NCBI GenBank assembly: GCA_029255685.2
Contig: CM055320.2
Location: 42,219,410 to 42,283,409, forward strand
Reading direction: 5' to 3'
Length of the DNA: 64,000 nt
Source of the DNA: Silene conica
Lineage: Eukaryota > Streptophyta > Magnoliopsida > Caryophyllales > Caryophyllaceae
A program made the translations under genes and the position numbers. The notes beneath the pieces were generated by a model, which worked only from the letters and a program-made list of their open reading frames with translations, was not told where the DNA came from and did no database searches. This document shows positions 46,695-58,169 of the stretch, piece by piece. Position 1 is the first letter of the stretch; every line of letters begins with the position of its first letter.

Positions 46695-49168
46695 TGATTG
46701 AAAGTCGAAAAATGAACTACAAATGAAAATTAAGGAATTAAAACACAATTATCGTTTTAATAATTAAACTTGTAAATTTTAAACAAGTTAAGCATCTACT
46801 TAATGATCTCTTACCCAATTAAGTAAATGATCCCGAGACCCAAATACACACTAACTCGGGCACGGTTTAGCCGATACATCCCTCATTAATATGACTCGGT
46901 AGATTAACCCCTTAATCAATTCTACTCTTAGAACTCTCGGTCGATAAAATTACACTAATTTTTATCTTAGCCCGAACTTATTACCACTACGGTGGCTCGA
47001 ATACCTTCGTCGAGATCAACCAAATTTCAAGAATAAGTAATCATATTACCCCACTTCACCAACGTAATAAGGTTTGCACCCCGGTTTAGCCGAGCCTACT
47101 CCCTTATGAAGAAGATCCTTCGCGGGTCCTTTACTTTTTGGTAAGGCTATGTCTCGATTTTTAAATAACGTAAGAGATCTTGTCAATTTATTATCTATCT
47201 CCTTTAAGTGAACTAAGTCGGTGAATTATCGATAAATTGATTGACACGGTCGATAAAATCGATGAAATGCATGAGGTGAATGACGATTTGGCTATGCAGG
47301 CAAACATGATAAGCATAAATAAAAGCATAAAACTTTAAAAGCATAAATAAAATCCTAGTATGGCCTTTCCTAAAATAGAAAATAAAGTAAATTACAAATT
47401 CGGAAACCAACTCCTTTGGTCCCTTGAACTTCACACGCGGCACGCATCCCAAGGCAAACTCCGTCTTGGTCGGAACTCCTTTCCGAAATGGCACCGTCTT
47501 CAAGGATCTCCGGAATTATAAATAATTACAAATTTTCTATCTATTTTATACATTATAAAATAAAATAAAACAATAAAATAAAGTGATACGAGATCACATT
47601 AAATTACAACCGAATCGATAAACCCTTACATTACGGGAAATATCGATTAAAATCTAAGGCCATACTAAGTAAATTACATAATTCCAAAATTACGTAAATA
47701 AAATATGACATTCATAAATAATAATTAAATATGCAATGCTTATGTAAAATGGAAAACCTAAGCCAAATCGTCCTATTTAAACACGTTTTAAATATCGTTA
47801 TTCTTAATAACATGGTTTTATGGAATAACGTGATTTAAACAATTTTAAAATCACTAATCACTCTATGAATCACTATTCACGATTTAGTTAAGTTTCCTAA
47901 CACATTTTAGGATTCAAAATTTAGTCTTACTCAAATTTTGAAATTAACTTAACTTATTTTAATATTGTTCGGTTTTAATCGGTTTTACGGGAAATAGCAT
48001 TAAAATAATCAAACGAGTCATAAAAATTTCGAAAATTCAAAATTCAAAATTTTGAACATACTGAAAATTTTCTAAAATTTCAGATCCTTAAAACTTAAAT
48101 ATTTTCGAAATATACTTATTTATTTCGTAAAATTGCCGTGTACATGCATAATAAGTCGAAAAATTCAAAACTATTTCAAAAATTATGAAATAAAATACCA
48201 ATATAATTTTTACATCTTCCTAGACACTCAAAGTATCTGAAAATGCAAAGAAAAATCAGGTACACACTGTTTAAGATCTGAAAATAATTATGACTCCTTC
48301 AACACTCAATCTCCAACTTTAAACTTTTAAAATTAAAACTTAAAGTTTCAGAAACTTTTGGCACTAAATAAAAATATGTTGATGATCATACATAATATGA
48401 CTAATATGGGTGAATTTTTCGGACCATTTAAGCAACATTTACTATTTTTAATAATTCGTGTCATATATTACGCGATTTTACCGATTAAAATTATTTCTCA
48501 TGCAATATTCGAGATTAAAAGCTCAAAATTCACATGCATGCTAGAAATAATATATGTGACACTATATTAAATTTTTATGGTCAAATTCGAACTTAAACTA
48601 TTTAAGCTAAAATATGTCAGTAATATTACGATTTTTACGATAAAAATCAATATTCATGCAATATTAATGAAAAATTTCTGGAAACTTCATCATATATTTT
48701 AAATATTGCATGTGACATGTACAAAAAATTTTATAGTTAAATTCATAATATAACTATTTATCCCATATTTAACTCATTTTATGACTATTTAACCATTAAA
48801 AATCATAAACCATGCATAAAACCTTCAATAATTTCGAAAATTATATATTCATAATATGTTAAATGCATGTGAGAACATATTTAAAATTCATGGCCAGAAA
48901 CATTATTTAGCTATTTTTCCCAAATAAAACATTTTCAACCGATTTTTGGCACTAATTAAACATTTTAATTACAATATTGAACAATATTATTCCATAAATC
49001 ATCAAAATGACTTAAAACTATTTTAAGACCAGAAAGTATACATGCAATATGATTTTCGTGCATATCCTATATGTACTACTCATTTTCGTTTTTAATTAAA
49101 ATCGCATTTTCTCGCAAAAACGTATAAAATCGAGTTGCATGCAAGCAACCTAGTGCTCTGTTACCAAT
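46695..49168 (-). other. Copia-E leader, noncoding
   Basis: About 2.5 kb of AT-rich sequence between the PBS and gag, with many AATTTTCGAAA-like words and no gene. Confidence 0.75.
49155..49166 (-). promoter_or_regulatory. Copia-E primer-binding site
   Basis: TGGTAACAGAGC on the minus strand, a one-base variant of the usual tRNA-Met PBS. Confidence 0.82.
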
Positions 49169-50433
49169 TGTTGGGAACTCGAGGTAGTCATACTAGCTAG
49201 TTCATATTATTAGTCTTACTAAATTACTAATTAATCTCATATTAATATAGTCGATCTTATGCATGCAAAATAAAAGCGGAAATAATGAGAATCGTATTCT
49301 TACAACCGGTCCGAAATATGCTAAGGACGATCCTCCAAGAGCAACCAAGTAAGCTTGCCTCCAATGGGTAGGCACCAAGACCCTACCTTAAACGGACCAA
49401 ATAACCGAACCCGATACTAGAGGACGGAATTAGGCTAAAACCGAGTACTAATACTAATATTAGTATACTAGAAAATATATTATCTAGTAATAGTTTTAGA
49501 GGATATTGTATTTAGTTTCTTACACTAGAAAAATACAATATTTTGTTTATCTTTCTTTTCACTAGAAAAGATGAACATTAGTTAGAATGAATAAGGTGAA
49601 CAAAATTCACTTCTTATAATGATGGTATGTGGTGTGTCGTGTGATAGTGTGTTATGTAAGACCAAAATAGATTGCTTGTCTTACACAAGCAATTAGGTTT
49701 GCATGGCTACATATAGGTATCATACCTACACAATCATTATGTTTTAGTCATGCACTAATTTAAACAAATTAGTCCTTATTATACACACCATCACACGCCA
49801 CTTTTGTGTAAAATGTACTTTCATTTTACAAATTGTAATTTGTACAATTGTGTAATATGTAACATCTTATGTGACATAATTCAATTGTATTAATTTAAAA
49901 TATATTTATCATATAAATAATATTTCTAAATTAATCAAATCATATTTAACAAATTATTTAGTAATTCATAATCACCGTCTCAAAATATGGTTATTATAAT
50001 AATCGTCAATACGATATACAACATTTGTTATAACCACGAACCCATCTCATTCTAATTTCGACATTTCTAAATGTCGATTAATATTTGACAATTGACACAT
50101 TTCAATTTCAAATATAAATCTTACCTTTAAGATTCAACCTCTAATTTCTCAATATACGGTTTTAAGAATATCGATCAATCTGTATCCCATACAATTAATC
50201 AATATACGTTTAAGGGGTTAGTCCTATAGGTGTGACCTAAAGGGATCAACTGACCACCACCGTCATACGACAGTAATGTTAAACTCTAGTCAGCCAATCA
50301 TTACCGATTAATGTTGGTCAGTTGACTAAATCAATATTGGATCGTCCCTTGCATATTCATTTCATAAGATTTATGACAATGATTTTATCACTGTCGTGAT
50401 CGCACTATTGTTGAGGACACACATTCCCCAACA
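49169..50433 (-). repeat. Copia-E 5' LTR
   Basis: Same 1265 bases as 42092-43356. Confidence 0.95.
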
Positions 50434-50438
50434 CTATG

Positions 50439-52670
50439 TCGATCAACGCACGAGAGGGCTATAGGTATTTCATCACTTTCACGGATGATTTGAGTAGATA
50501 TGGCTATGTCTACTTAATGAAGCACAAAAGTGAATCCTTTGACAAGTTCAAAGAATACCAGAATAGGGTACAGAACCAGCTGAGTAGAAAGATTAAAGCA
50601 CTACGTTCGGATCGTGGTGGTGAGTATCTTTCACACGAGTTTGATCAACACCTTAAAGACTGTGGCATCGTGCTACAGTTGACTCCACCTGGAACACCAC
50701 AATTAAATGGTGTGTCCGAACGGAGAAATCGAACTCTACTTGATATGGTTCGATCCATGATGAGTCACACCGTCGTGCCTGATTCATTGTGGGGCTATGC
50801 TCTTTTGTCGGCCGCTCTATTACTTAACCGAAGTCCGTCGAAAGCTGTTGACAAGACTCCATACGAATTATGGAAGGGAACGGTCCCTAACTTGTCCTTT
50901 ATACGGGTTTGGGGCTGCGAGGCTTATGTCAAATGGAGACACGAGGATAAGCTCGGCCCGCGATCGGTCAAGACACACTTTATAGGTTATCCAAAGGGAA
51001 CTTTTGGTCATTACTTCTACTCGCCTACCGAACAACGTGTTTTTGTTGCGGCTAGTGCGACGTTCTTAGAGAAATAATTTCTCGAGAACAAGTCGAGTAA
51101 TAGAACTTTCGAGTTATCGGAGGTTCAAGAACCAACTACCGAGCAACCATTGGAGGAAACAGTTCCTTCAACCTAGGCTGCGGTAGATATCCCTGAGGAA
51201 CCTAGGAGGTCAGGAAGAGTCTCTATTCCACCGGACAGATACATTGGTATGGTCGAGGAACACGATACAGATGACGTCTTACTCCTAGAGGGTAATGAAC
51301 CCACAACCTATAAAGGTGCCATGACCAGTTCTGACTCAAAACTATGGCTAGAAGCCATGCAATCCGAGATGGACTCCATGTATGAGAACAACGTGTGGGA
51401 TCTTGTGGACCTACCTGCAAAGGTACGTCCCCTTCAATGCAAATGGCTTTACAAGATAAAGCATGCCGTGGAAGGACAACAAGTTATCCACAAGGCTAGA
51501 CTAGTTGCTAAAGGTTTCACTCAAGTGCCAGGCTTGCATTATGATGAGATCTTTGCACCCGTAGTCATGCTACGTTCCATTCGGATTATCTTAGCGATCG
51601 CCGCATTTCATGATTATGAAATATGGAAAATGGACGTTAAAACCGCCTTCTTAAACGGTTATTTGGAGGAAGAGTTGTACATGGTACAACCCGAGGGTTT
51701 TATCGATCCAGCACATCCTAAGAAAGTTTGCAAGCTTAAGCGTTCCATCTATGGACTTAAGCAAGCATCTCGGAGTTGGAATCATCGCTTCGACCAAGTG
51801 ATAAAAGAGAATGGATTCATTCGATCAGTCGAGGAACCATGTCTCTATATCAAGTCGAGTGGGAGCAAGATTGTATTCCCAGTACTGTATGTCGATGACA
51901 TACTCTTGATTGGGAATGACATACCTCTCTTATCTTCGGTTAAAGCATGGTTGAAAAACCATTTCCAGATGAAAGATCTGGGAGAGGCACAAAGAATTTT
52001 GGGCATCCGTATCTACAGGGATAGATCACGACGGATGTTGTCTCTCAGTCAGGAGTCTTATATAGATAAGATTCTAGAGAGATTCAGCATGACGAACTCC
52101 AAGAAGGGGTTCCTCCCTATGACTCCTGGGCTTCACTTGAGCAAGACTCAAGAAGCTAAGTCATTGGAAGAGAAAGAGCGCATGAGTCGGATTCCTTATG
52201 CTTCGGCAATACGATCAATCATGTATGCCATGATATGCACACGTCCTGACGTTGCATATGCATTGAGTATGACAAGTCGATTCCAAGCTCATCCAGGTGA
52301 ACAACACTGGATGGCCGTGAAAAACATTCTTAAGTACCTACGGAGGACTAAAGATTGGGGATTGACTTACGGAGGCGACTCGACGCTCTGCGCCACGGGT
52401 TACGCAGATGCTAGCTTCCAAACGGATCGAGATGACTCGAAATCTCAGTCTGGATTCGTTTTTACTCTTAATGGCGCTGCTGTCAGCTGGAAAAGTTCTA
52501 AACGGAATGTTACAGCAGATTCTACGACTGAGTCCGCGTAAAAGAAGATATTCATTGATAAGATCGCTACGGATGACAACATAGCTGATCCTCTCACTAA
52601 AGCATTACCACGTGATAAGCATGAAGGGCACATTCATTCCATGGGAATTAGATGTGTTCCTAAGTTGTAG
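50439..52670 (+). pseudogene. pol: Copia-D integrase, reverse transcriptase and truncated RNase H
   Basis: The integrase core follows the second CTATG: FTDDLSRYGY, RSDRGGEY and VSERRNRTL supply the D, D, E set. In-frame stops TAA (51075-51077) and TAG (51174-51176) lie in the linker. RT follows: W-x-x-AMQSEMDSMYENNVW, KARLVAKGFTQVPGLHYDE, VKTAFLNGYLEEELYM, and YVDDILLIGND with the catalytic DD. RNase H starts (TGYADASFQTDRDDSKSQSG) but after TTESA a stop (52539-52541) is followed at once by KKIFIDKIATDDNIADPLTK. The middle of RNase H, normally some tens of residues with later catalytic acids, has been deleted. The final stop is at 52668-52670. Confidence 0.9.
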
Positions 52671-53728
52671 TACTCTTTTATGAATTCATGTAATAATTCA
52701 TTTTCTCGTGTACTCTATTCAACCTTATTGTTATGATATAAAATGTTTTGTTTTTCATGTGGAATTGTACGCCAATTTTGAACACCACAAAGTGAACTGA
52801 TTAACATTACATCGTTTTGGTCCTTGATTACCCACTTGAGCTGATAACTCAGGTAATCATTTTGTGACGTTGGTTGATGGTGGGTTCAACGAGCCATAAG
52901 TCACACGGCTGACTGACCAATCACAAAGGCGAGTTATACGGATATCTCGTAGGACACCCCGTGACAACGTTATGGAGTCCTAAATGTTTTACTACCTCCG
53001 ATTTCCTATTATGTTCCTCTTTCCGTTTTGGTTTAATTACATGATGTTCCCTCTTTCCTCTTTTGGACAACTTTGTGTGGTCCAAAATCAATTTCAAGTG
53101 GGGTTATGTGTATTGTGTGGTCCAAATTGATTTCCTTATTTCTTATGTTAAAATCAAAAGGGAACAACACAAGAAATCGGAGGGAGTATAACATTGGGTC
53201 CCTGGTCGTGGATAGGACCTCCATAGTGTTCCTTAGAGTCGAGTCTTTTGACCTTCAACTGTCTCTTGAGATTAAGACAGATTTTGGGTAACTTTGGTTT
53301 CTTTCCCACGGTCACCGTAACAGGGGCCAAGAGGATTTTTTCTGGGTTATTTCATGCTGGGCGATATCGGCAGGATTCGAGTTGAGGGAAATATCCAAAC
53401 CCTTATCAGGATTTTATCATTTCTCAGGGCCACTCGAGGAGTAGTAACTGAAATGCATGGCCATGCTCGAATACAGATTCGTTTTATCAGTTAAGTTACT
53501 CTCTAGTCGGGGAAACCACTCTTGATACAGATCGCTTGTGAGATACGACCTTTGCGAATGCGGATGTGCAAATTGTCTTACATTGAGTGGGAGAAATTTT
53601 AAAAGGATATGAGATTCGGTTATCGCACCTACACTTGTACGGACAAGTGGGAGTTTGTTGGAACTTGTGTCCTCCACATGTAGTGTGATAACGTCATTGC
53701 ACATACCCTTGTACGGACAAGTGGAGAT
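52671..53728 (+). other. Copia-D 3' noncoding region
   Basis: No coding. Holds the MITE at 52992-53186 and a doubled PPT/LTR-start junction at 53636-53728. Confidence 0.8.
52992..53186. mobile_element. Stowaway-like MITE
   Basis: 195 bases with inverted ends CTACCTCCGATTTC and CTCCCTCCGATTTC (one mismatch), flanked by TA at 52990-52991 and 53187-53188. A CTCCCTCCG terminus plus a TA duplication is the plant Tc1/mariner MITE pattern. Confidence 0.87.
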
Positions 53729-54730
53729 TGTTGGGGCTGGTGTCCTTGACAATTAAGTACAATGACTTATTAAATCTCTTTAAGGATCACAAGGGCATAC
53801 TTTTGTATTATTACCAGTTGATCCACGTTTATCAATAACGGTTGGCTTGCTAGATAAGTTTGACGTTATTGTCATACGGATGGCGGTGATCAACTGGTCC
53901 CTATACGTCACACCTATAGGACACGTTTGAGAGATGTGAAGGTATGAAAATACAGTCACATTTTGCCGGATATGACTAAACAGTTAGTCAGAGGTATTGA
54001 CTATTAAATTAGTCAATAAGATGTTGAGATTATTATTTAATACGGATTAAATAATTTTAGCTAATACGGATTACATGATTAATTCGTAAATTAAATATAA
54101 ACGGTTATATATTTAATTAAATATTGTATTCGCGTATTAATATAAACAGTTATATTAATTTGGGTAATTATACAATATCGTATTTTGTCAGACCATTATT
54201 AATATATCGACTGTATTAATATCTGATAACATGTTACGATTTATAATTAAAATCCCGCGAATAACTTATAGCTAAATGGGTCGAATCACGAATTAGAATA
54301 AGGTAAGAGTGGAAAGCCCACTCCTACCCTATTAGAATTTTCGGCCAAAACAACTACATAAGGAGGAGGACTCTCCTTATGTCAGGGACTCTTGTTTCAC
54401 TGTTTAAACAAATCTCAAGGAAAAAATAGAGTTTTTTGAGAGCTTTCTTCTCCCAAAACCTCAGATCTCACATCTAAAACCTAAATAGCTCTCCCAATAT
54501 TGCAAGGCAGTTGGAGAGGATTTCTAGCACACGCGGCCACGTCTCATTCTAAGTCTTGGGTGCAAGTTATAGGAGGGAATTTGTGTTAATTCCTGTTCTT
54601 AGGCCTTTCGCACAAGGACCAAAGGTTGTACTTCTTTTCTTATCCTTTTTAATCTTATGACTATAAACACAACTGTATTTTTCATTATAATCCTGCAAGT
54701 TTAGGGTGAATACATGCTTTATTCCCAACA
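53729..54730 (+). repeat. Copia-D 3' LTR
   Basis: Same length and nearly the same sequence as the 5' LTR. Preceded by the purine tract AAGTGGAGAT. Confidence 0.95.
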
Positions 54731-56193
54731 ATTTGAAGTCCCAAGAAATTGGGCGGCACTTATATCGGGTTCGGTAATGGATTTGAGGATGAAAGACCCC
54801 CCGGCCGGGCAACCGGAAGGGAGACCGGCTCTCGCCTCAAATTAGTTCCCGAAGTCGGCTAAGCGTTACATGGATGTTTAATGATGAGATATATATACGA
54901 AATGATTGTCATTCGAGTTTGAGTTGTTGTACATCTTTGAGATGACATATTGGGAATTGTGTAACCTGCTGTGCGCTGCTATAGTACTCGAGTTCTCACC
55001 TGATTGCATTGTGTAGCTGGTTGGCCGTAGTGACTTGGCCTCACGGTCAGGTCTTAGATTGTCTGCCCGCCTTCGGGCATATCTCGTTCCTAGCTAGTTC
55101 GGGTCTTGGGGGTGCCTTGTGCACTTGTCGAATCGGGGATCGTGATTCGTTTGCGCTCCGAGAGTCTGGCCAGGTTTAGACTAGGACAGTCATTTGATGT
55201 CGTCCTACCAGGGGGTTGTATAGTCTGAGATTGGGGATGTCTTAGTATATAGACGAGTCGATTGTCGACCTGCTCATAGTAGTAAGAGTCGAGTCACTTG
55301 GTGACCTATCTCTTGGTTGTAGAGTCACTTGGTTGACCTATGGTAGTGAGAGTCGAGTCACTTGGTGACCTATCTCTTGTTTGTAGAGCCACTTGGATGA
55401 CCTATTTGTTGTAGGAGTCGAGTCACTTGGATGACCTATCTCTTATTTGTAGAGTCACTTGGTTGGCCGATAGTTGTTGGAGTCGAGACACTAGGTGACC
55501 TATCTCTTGTTGATATAATTGGATGTTGAGTATGCCTTGGTTGTATTTGTGAATGTATGATACTTGGCTATCTTAGTATTGTTCGTCCAAGGCATTGGAC
55601 GACTCTTAGTCCGGTTTCGTAAATGGTTTGGATTGAAAGACCCCCCGGCCGGGCAACCGGAAGGGAAACCGGCTCTCCTTCCAAATAGTTTCCGAAGTTG
55701 GTTGAGAGCCCTTGCATAGTATTGCATGATGTTATGAAAGTTGAGACATTGAGATTTGTATGCTTCACATGTTTTATATATGCTGGAGTATATTGTATGT
55801 TTATGTGTTGTGTGTCACTGACAATAGGTGGCTAGGAGCACTCTAGTCACTCCCCACTGACTGTGGCGCACGTGTTGTATGTGTGTAGGTACATGAGGCT
55901 GTTTTGCAGGGGGTTACGTTGAGGCTAGCGAGCGATGGTCCTTCATCGTTGACTTTTACCTTTATCGTGTAGCTAGACCTTAGACTTTCGTTTCAGTACT
56001 TTGTGCCTGTAGGGATATGCTATCCCGGGCTGCTTTGTATCGTACTTAATACTTATTTATGTTTTATCTTTCGCATGTTTAGATTTCTAAAGCACCTCGC
56101 ATGTTTAGTTTTGTTAAAAAGTTTTAATTCCGCTGCATTTTTGGTACTTTGTATGTTTTACTGTTCCGCTTTCGCGAGGGGTTTTACAATATC

Positions 56194-58169
56194 GTTATCT
56201 AGTTCACTGAGCTAATGATCTTTATAACACCTTCATGTATCTTGTTATGTCACAAACTGAATTGCATCTGATATGTTTAAAATCTGATCATAATATATTG
56301 AGTTATTAGCTGGTTGACATGTGATTTGTGGATCGGAGGTACTGGTCTTGCGAATTCGTTTACTCTATCGTTAAATTTTCATAATTCATGAGCTACAATT
56401 TACAAGAACAATGTTTTAGTAAATGAGAGTCAGAATGTATTGGTCTTATTTCGATCTACAACTTGTAAAATTTTCTTTTGATTCATGTTTATAAATTACC
56501 ACTTCAAGGTTTTCAAAGTTCAAAATGTTTTCCAAGTGATGATTATTCAGGATTAAGCTTGATGTTTGATAAATATGGTGTTTGTTTGCAAAATGACAAT
56601 CCTGTAGCTATGTGTAGATGAAATCCTGCTTGAATGCTTAATTGCTGCGCATTGTATAAAATCCTTATTATGCAAGTCATATATGATGAATGATGTAATG
56701 TGAGTGGACGTAAGTGATTTTGTTAACTAATTGATACCTGGGGATGTTAAATGACCTTGTGAGTCTATGAGTTATGTATGTCTTGTGAAATATGTCTATG
56801 TTCCATGAATAATTACGTTAATTAATTTTGCGCTATGTCTTCTCCTAAGTATGATTTGCTTCTATAATATGATTATGAGCATGAAACATTTTAAATTGTC
56901 AAGTATGAACTATGAGCTTCTTGATTGTTTACATTGTTATTAATATATTAAATTTGTGATAAAATTTCAAGGGTATGCAAGTGTTACATATTCCGATTCT
57001 GTTTTACTGCGTAACACGATTCTACCGATCCTAATACTTTATTATTGTTCGAGGTTATATGTTACATGATAATTGATATGACTCTCTTACGAGTGCTTAT
57101 TTGAGTTGAATATTAGCAATTATTATTCTATTTTGATAGTTAATAATTTCTATTGATAGGATAATCCTTTTGTTTGTGAGACGGGTTGAGTTGTGAAATC
57201 GGTAAACTTTTGGTAATCGATTAGTTGTTTATGCATAAGGGTTTGTATTTGGTTGGTTTGGTATAGCGTCCAAATCCTTATTTTATGAATTGTGCAATGA
57301 TAAGTATACATACAAGTATGTCTATGAACTTGGAAGGCAAGTACTGAGGAGATTGAGTTGCTCGTGAGTCTAGAACAAGACCATGAATGATGTTGTGTTG
57401 AGATTGAGATTGCAGTTCAGTGTCTTATCGAGTTGTCTCATTCGTTGACCTTGACTCGTGGGTGAGTAGCTTAGAGTTTCACTCTCTAAGTGTTGAGCAT
57501 TTCCTTTCATGGGACATTTGACAATTTTGATATTGAAATCGAGATGGGAATTGGTTACTAGTATTGGGAAATGAGTTATTAGGCCGTGGTGCCATGTTGT
57601 GTTTACGATCCAGTGTGACCTTGGTTATTGAGTTATATCTTGAGTTTGAAATCGATATTGGGATGGAAGTATTGATTTGCGTTTTATTCCGTCAGTTCAC
57701 TCACCCCTTGTCTTTGGTCTTAGATGCGACGATGAGTGTGATACTTGGTTACTTGGAGTTGGATTTTATGAGGTAAAGTAATGAGTAAGATGGAGTAATG
57801 AGTTAGAATGTTTATGGGATTACAGGGACGTAACCATGTCTTAAGGAGGATAGGATTGTAAAATCTTAATGATTTTGATAAGGCTAGTTGTTATGACCTG
57901 GATAATTAGCGTGTTGTGAGCGTTCGAGTATACTTTATACTCTTGATTACTCATGTTATGCATTTCTTTGTGATTCGTGAAGTATCCTTTAATTTTAGCA
58001 ACTACGTTAAACTTTGGGGACAAAGTTCTCTTAATGAGGGTATAATGTAACAATTCGTGTTTAAAAGCTTATATAAACCCTGCTTGAGAATGTTTATGCT
58101 TGTTACATGTTTTGTTACCGCTATGGGGTGGTGAATTTCGGGACGAAGTTCATTTTAAGGGAGGAAGAT
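56194..58169 (+). other. Gypsy-B 3' interior, noncoding, with double PPT
   Basis: No coding. Near the end are two hairpin-plus-purine units: AACTTTG/CAAAGTT at 58010-58027 followed by a TGTAACA at 58046, and GAATTTC/GAAGTTC at 58133-58151 followed by the LTR at 58170. Confidence 0.75.

Larger units (their letters stand above)
42092..50433 (-). mobile_element. Copia-E, gag-only Copia element (minus)
   Basis: The element is 8342 bases inside Copia-D's pol, with duplication CTATG (42087-42091 and 50434-50438). Both LTRs are 1265 bases. Orientation comes from the PBS at 49155-49166 and the PPT next to the left LTR. The 5.8-kb interior codes only for gag. It is the innermost and, by position, the latest insertion of the stack. 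Confidence 0.95.
37826..54730 (+). mobile_element. Copia-D, Ty1/Copia element with damaged pol
   Basis: Inserted in the Gypsy-C 3' LTR with duplication ATTTG (37821-37825 and 54731-54735). Both LTRs are 1002 bases. The order PBS, gag, protease, integrase, RT, RNase H is that of Copia. Own length is about 8.4 kb without Copia-E and the MITE. It is the only element in the window with RT and integrase of its own, apart from the LINE's RT. Confidence 0.95.
31802..56188 (+). mobile_element. Gypsy-C, gag-only Ty3/Gypsy element
   Basis: Inserted in the Gypsy-B interior with duplication ATATC (31797-31801 and 56189-56193). The LTRs are about 2820 bases, TGTAACATCCCG to GGGGTTTTACA. The 1.8-kb interior has a PBS, gag and a PPT but no pol. 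Own length is about 7.5 kb once Copia-D is removed from the 3' LTR. The gag is of the Tekay/Del chromovirus kind. Confidence 0.92.
36460..56188 (+). repeat. Gypsy-C 3' LTR, split by Copia-D
   Basis: Native pieces are 36460-37825 and 54736-56188, totalling about 2819 bases. They follow the 5' LTR with roughly percent-level differences by eye, for example TCGTGTAAC against TCGTGAAAC. Confidence 0.92.

Noticed and set aside
53417..53752. 111-codon minus-strand frame in Copia-D 3' region
   Set aside because: It runs across the doubled PPT into the LTR on the antisense strand.
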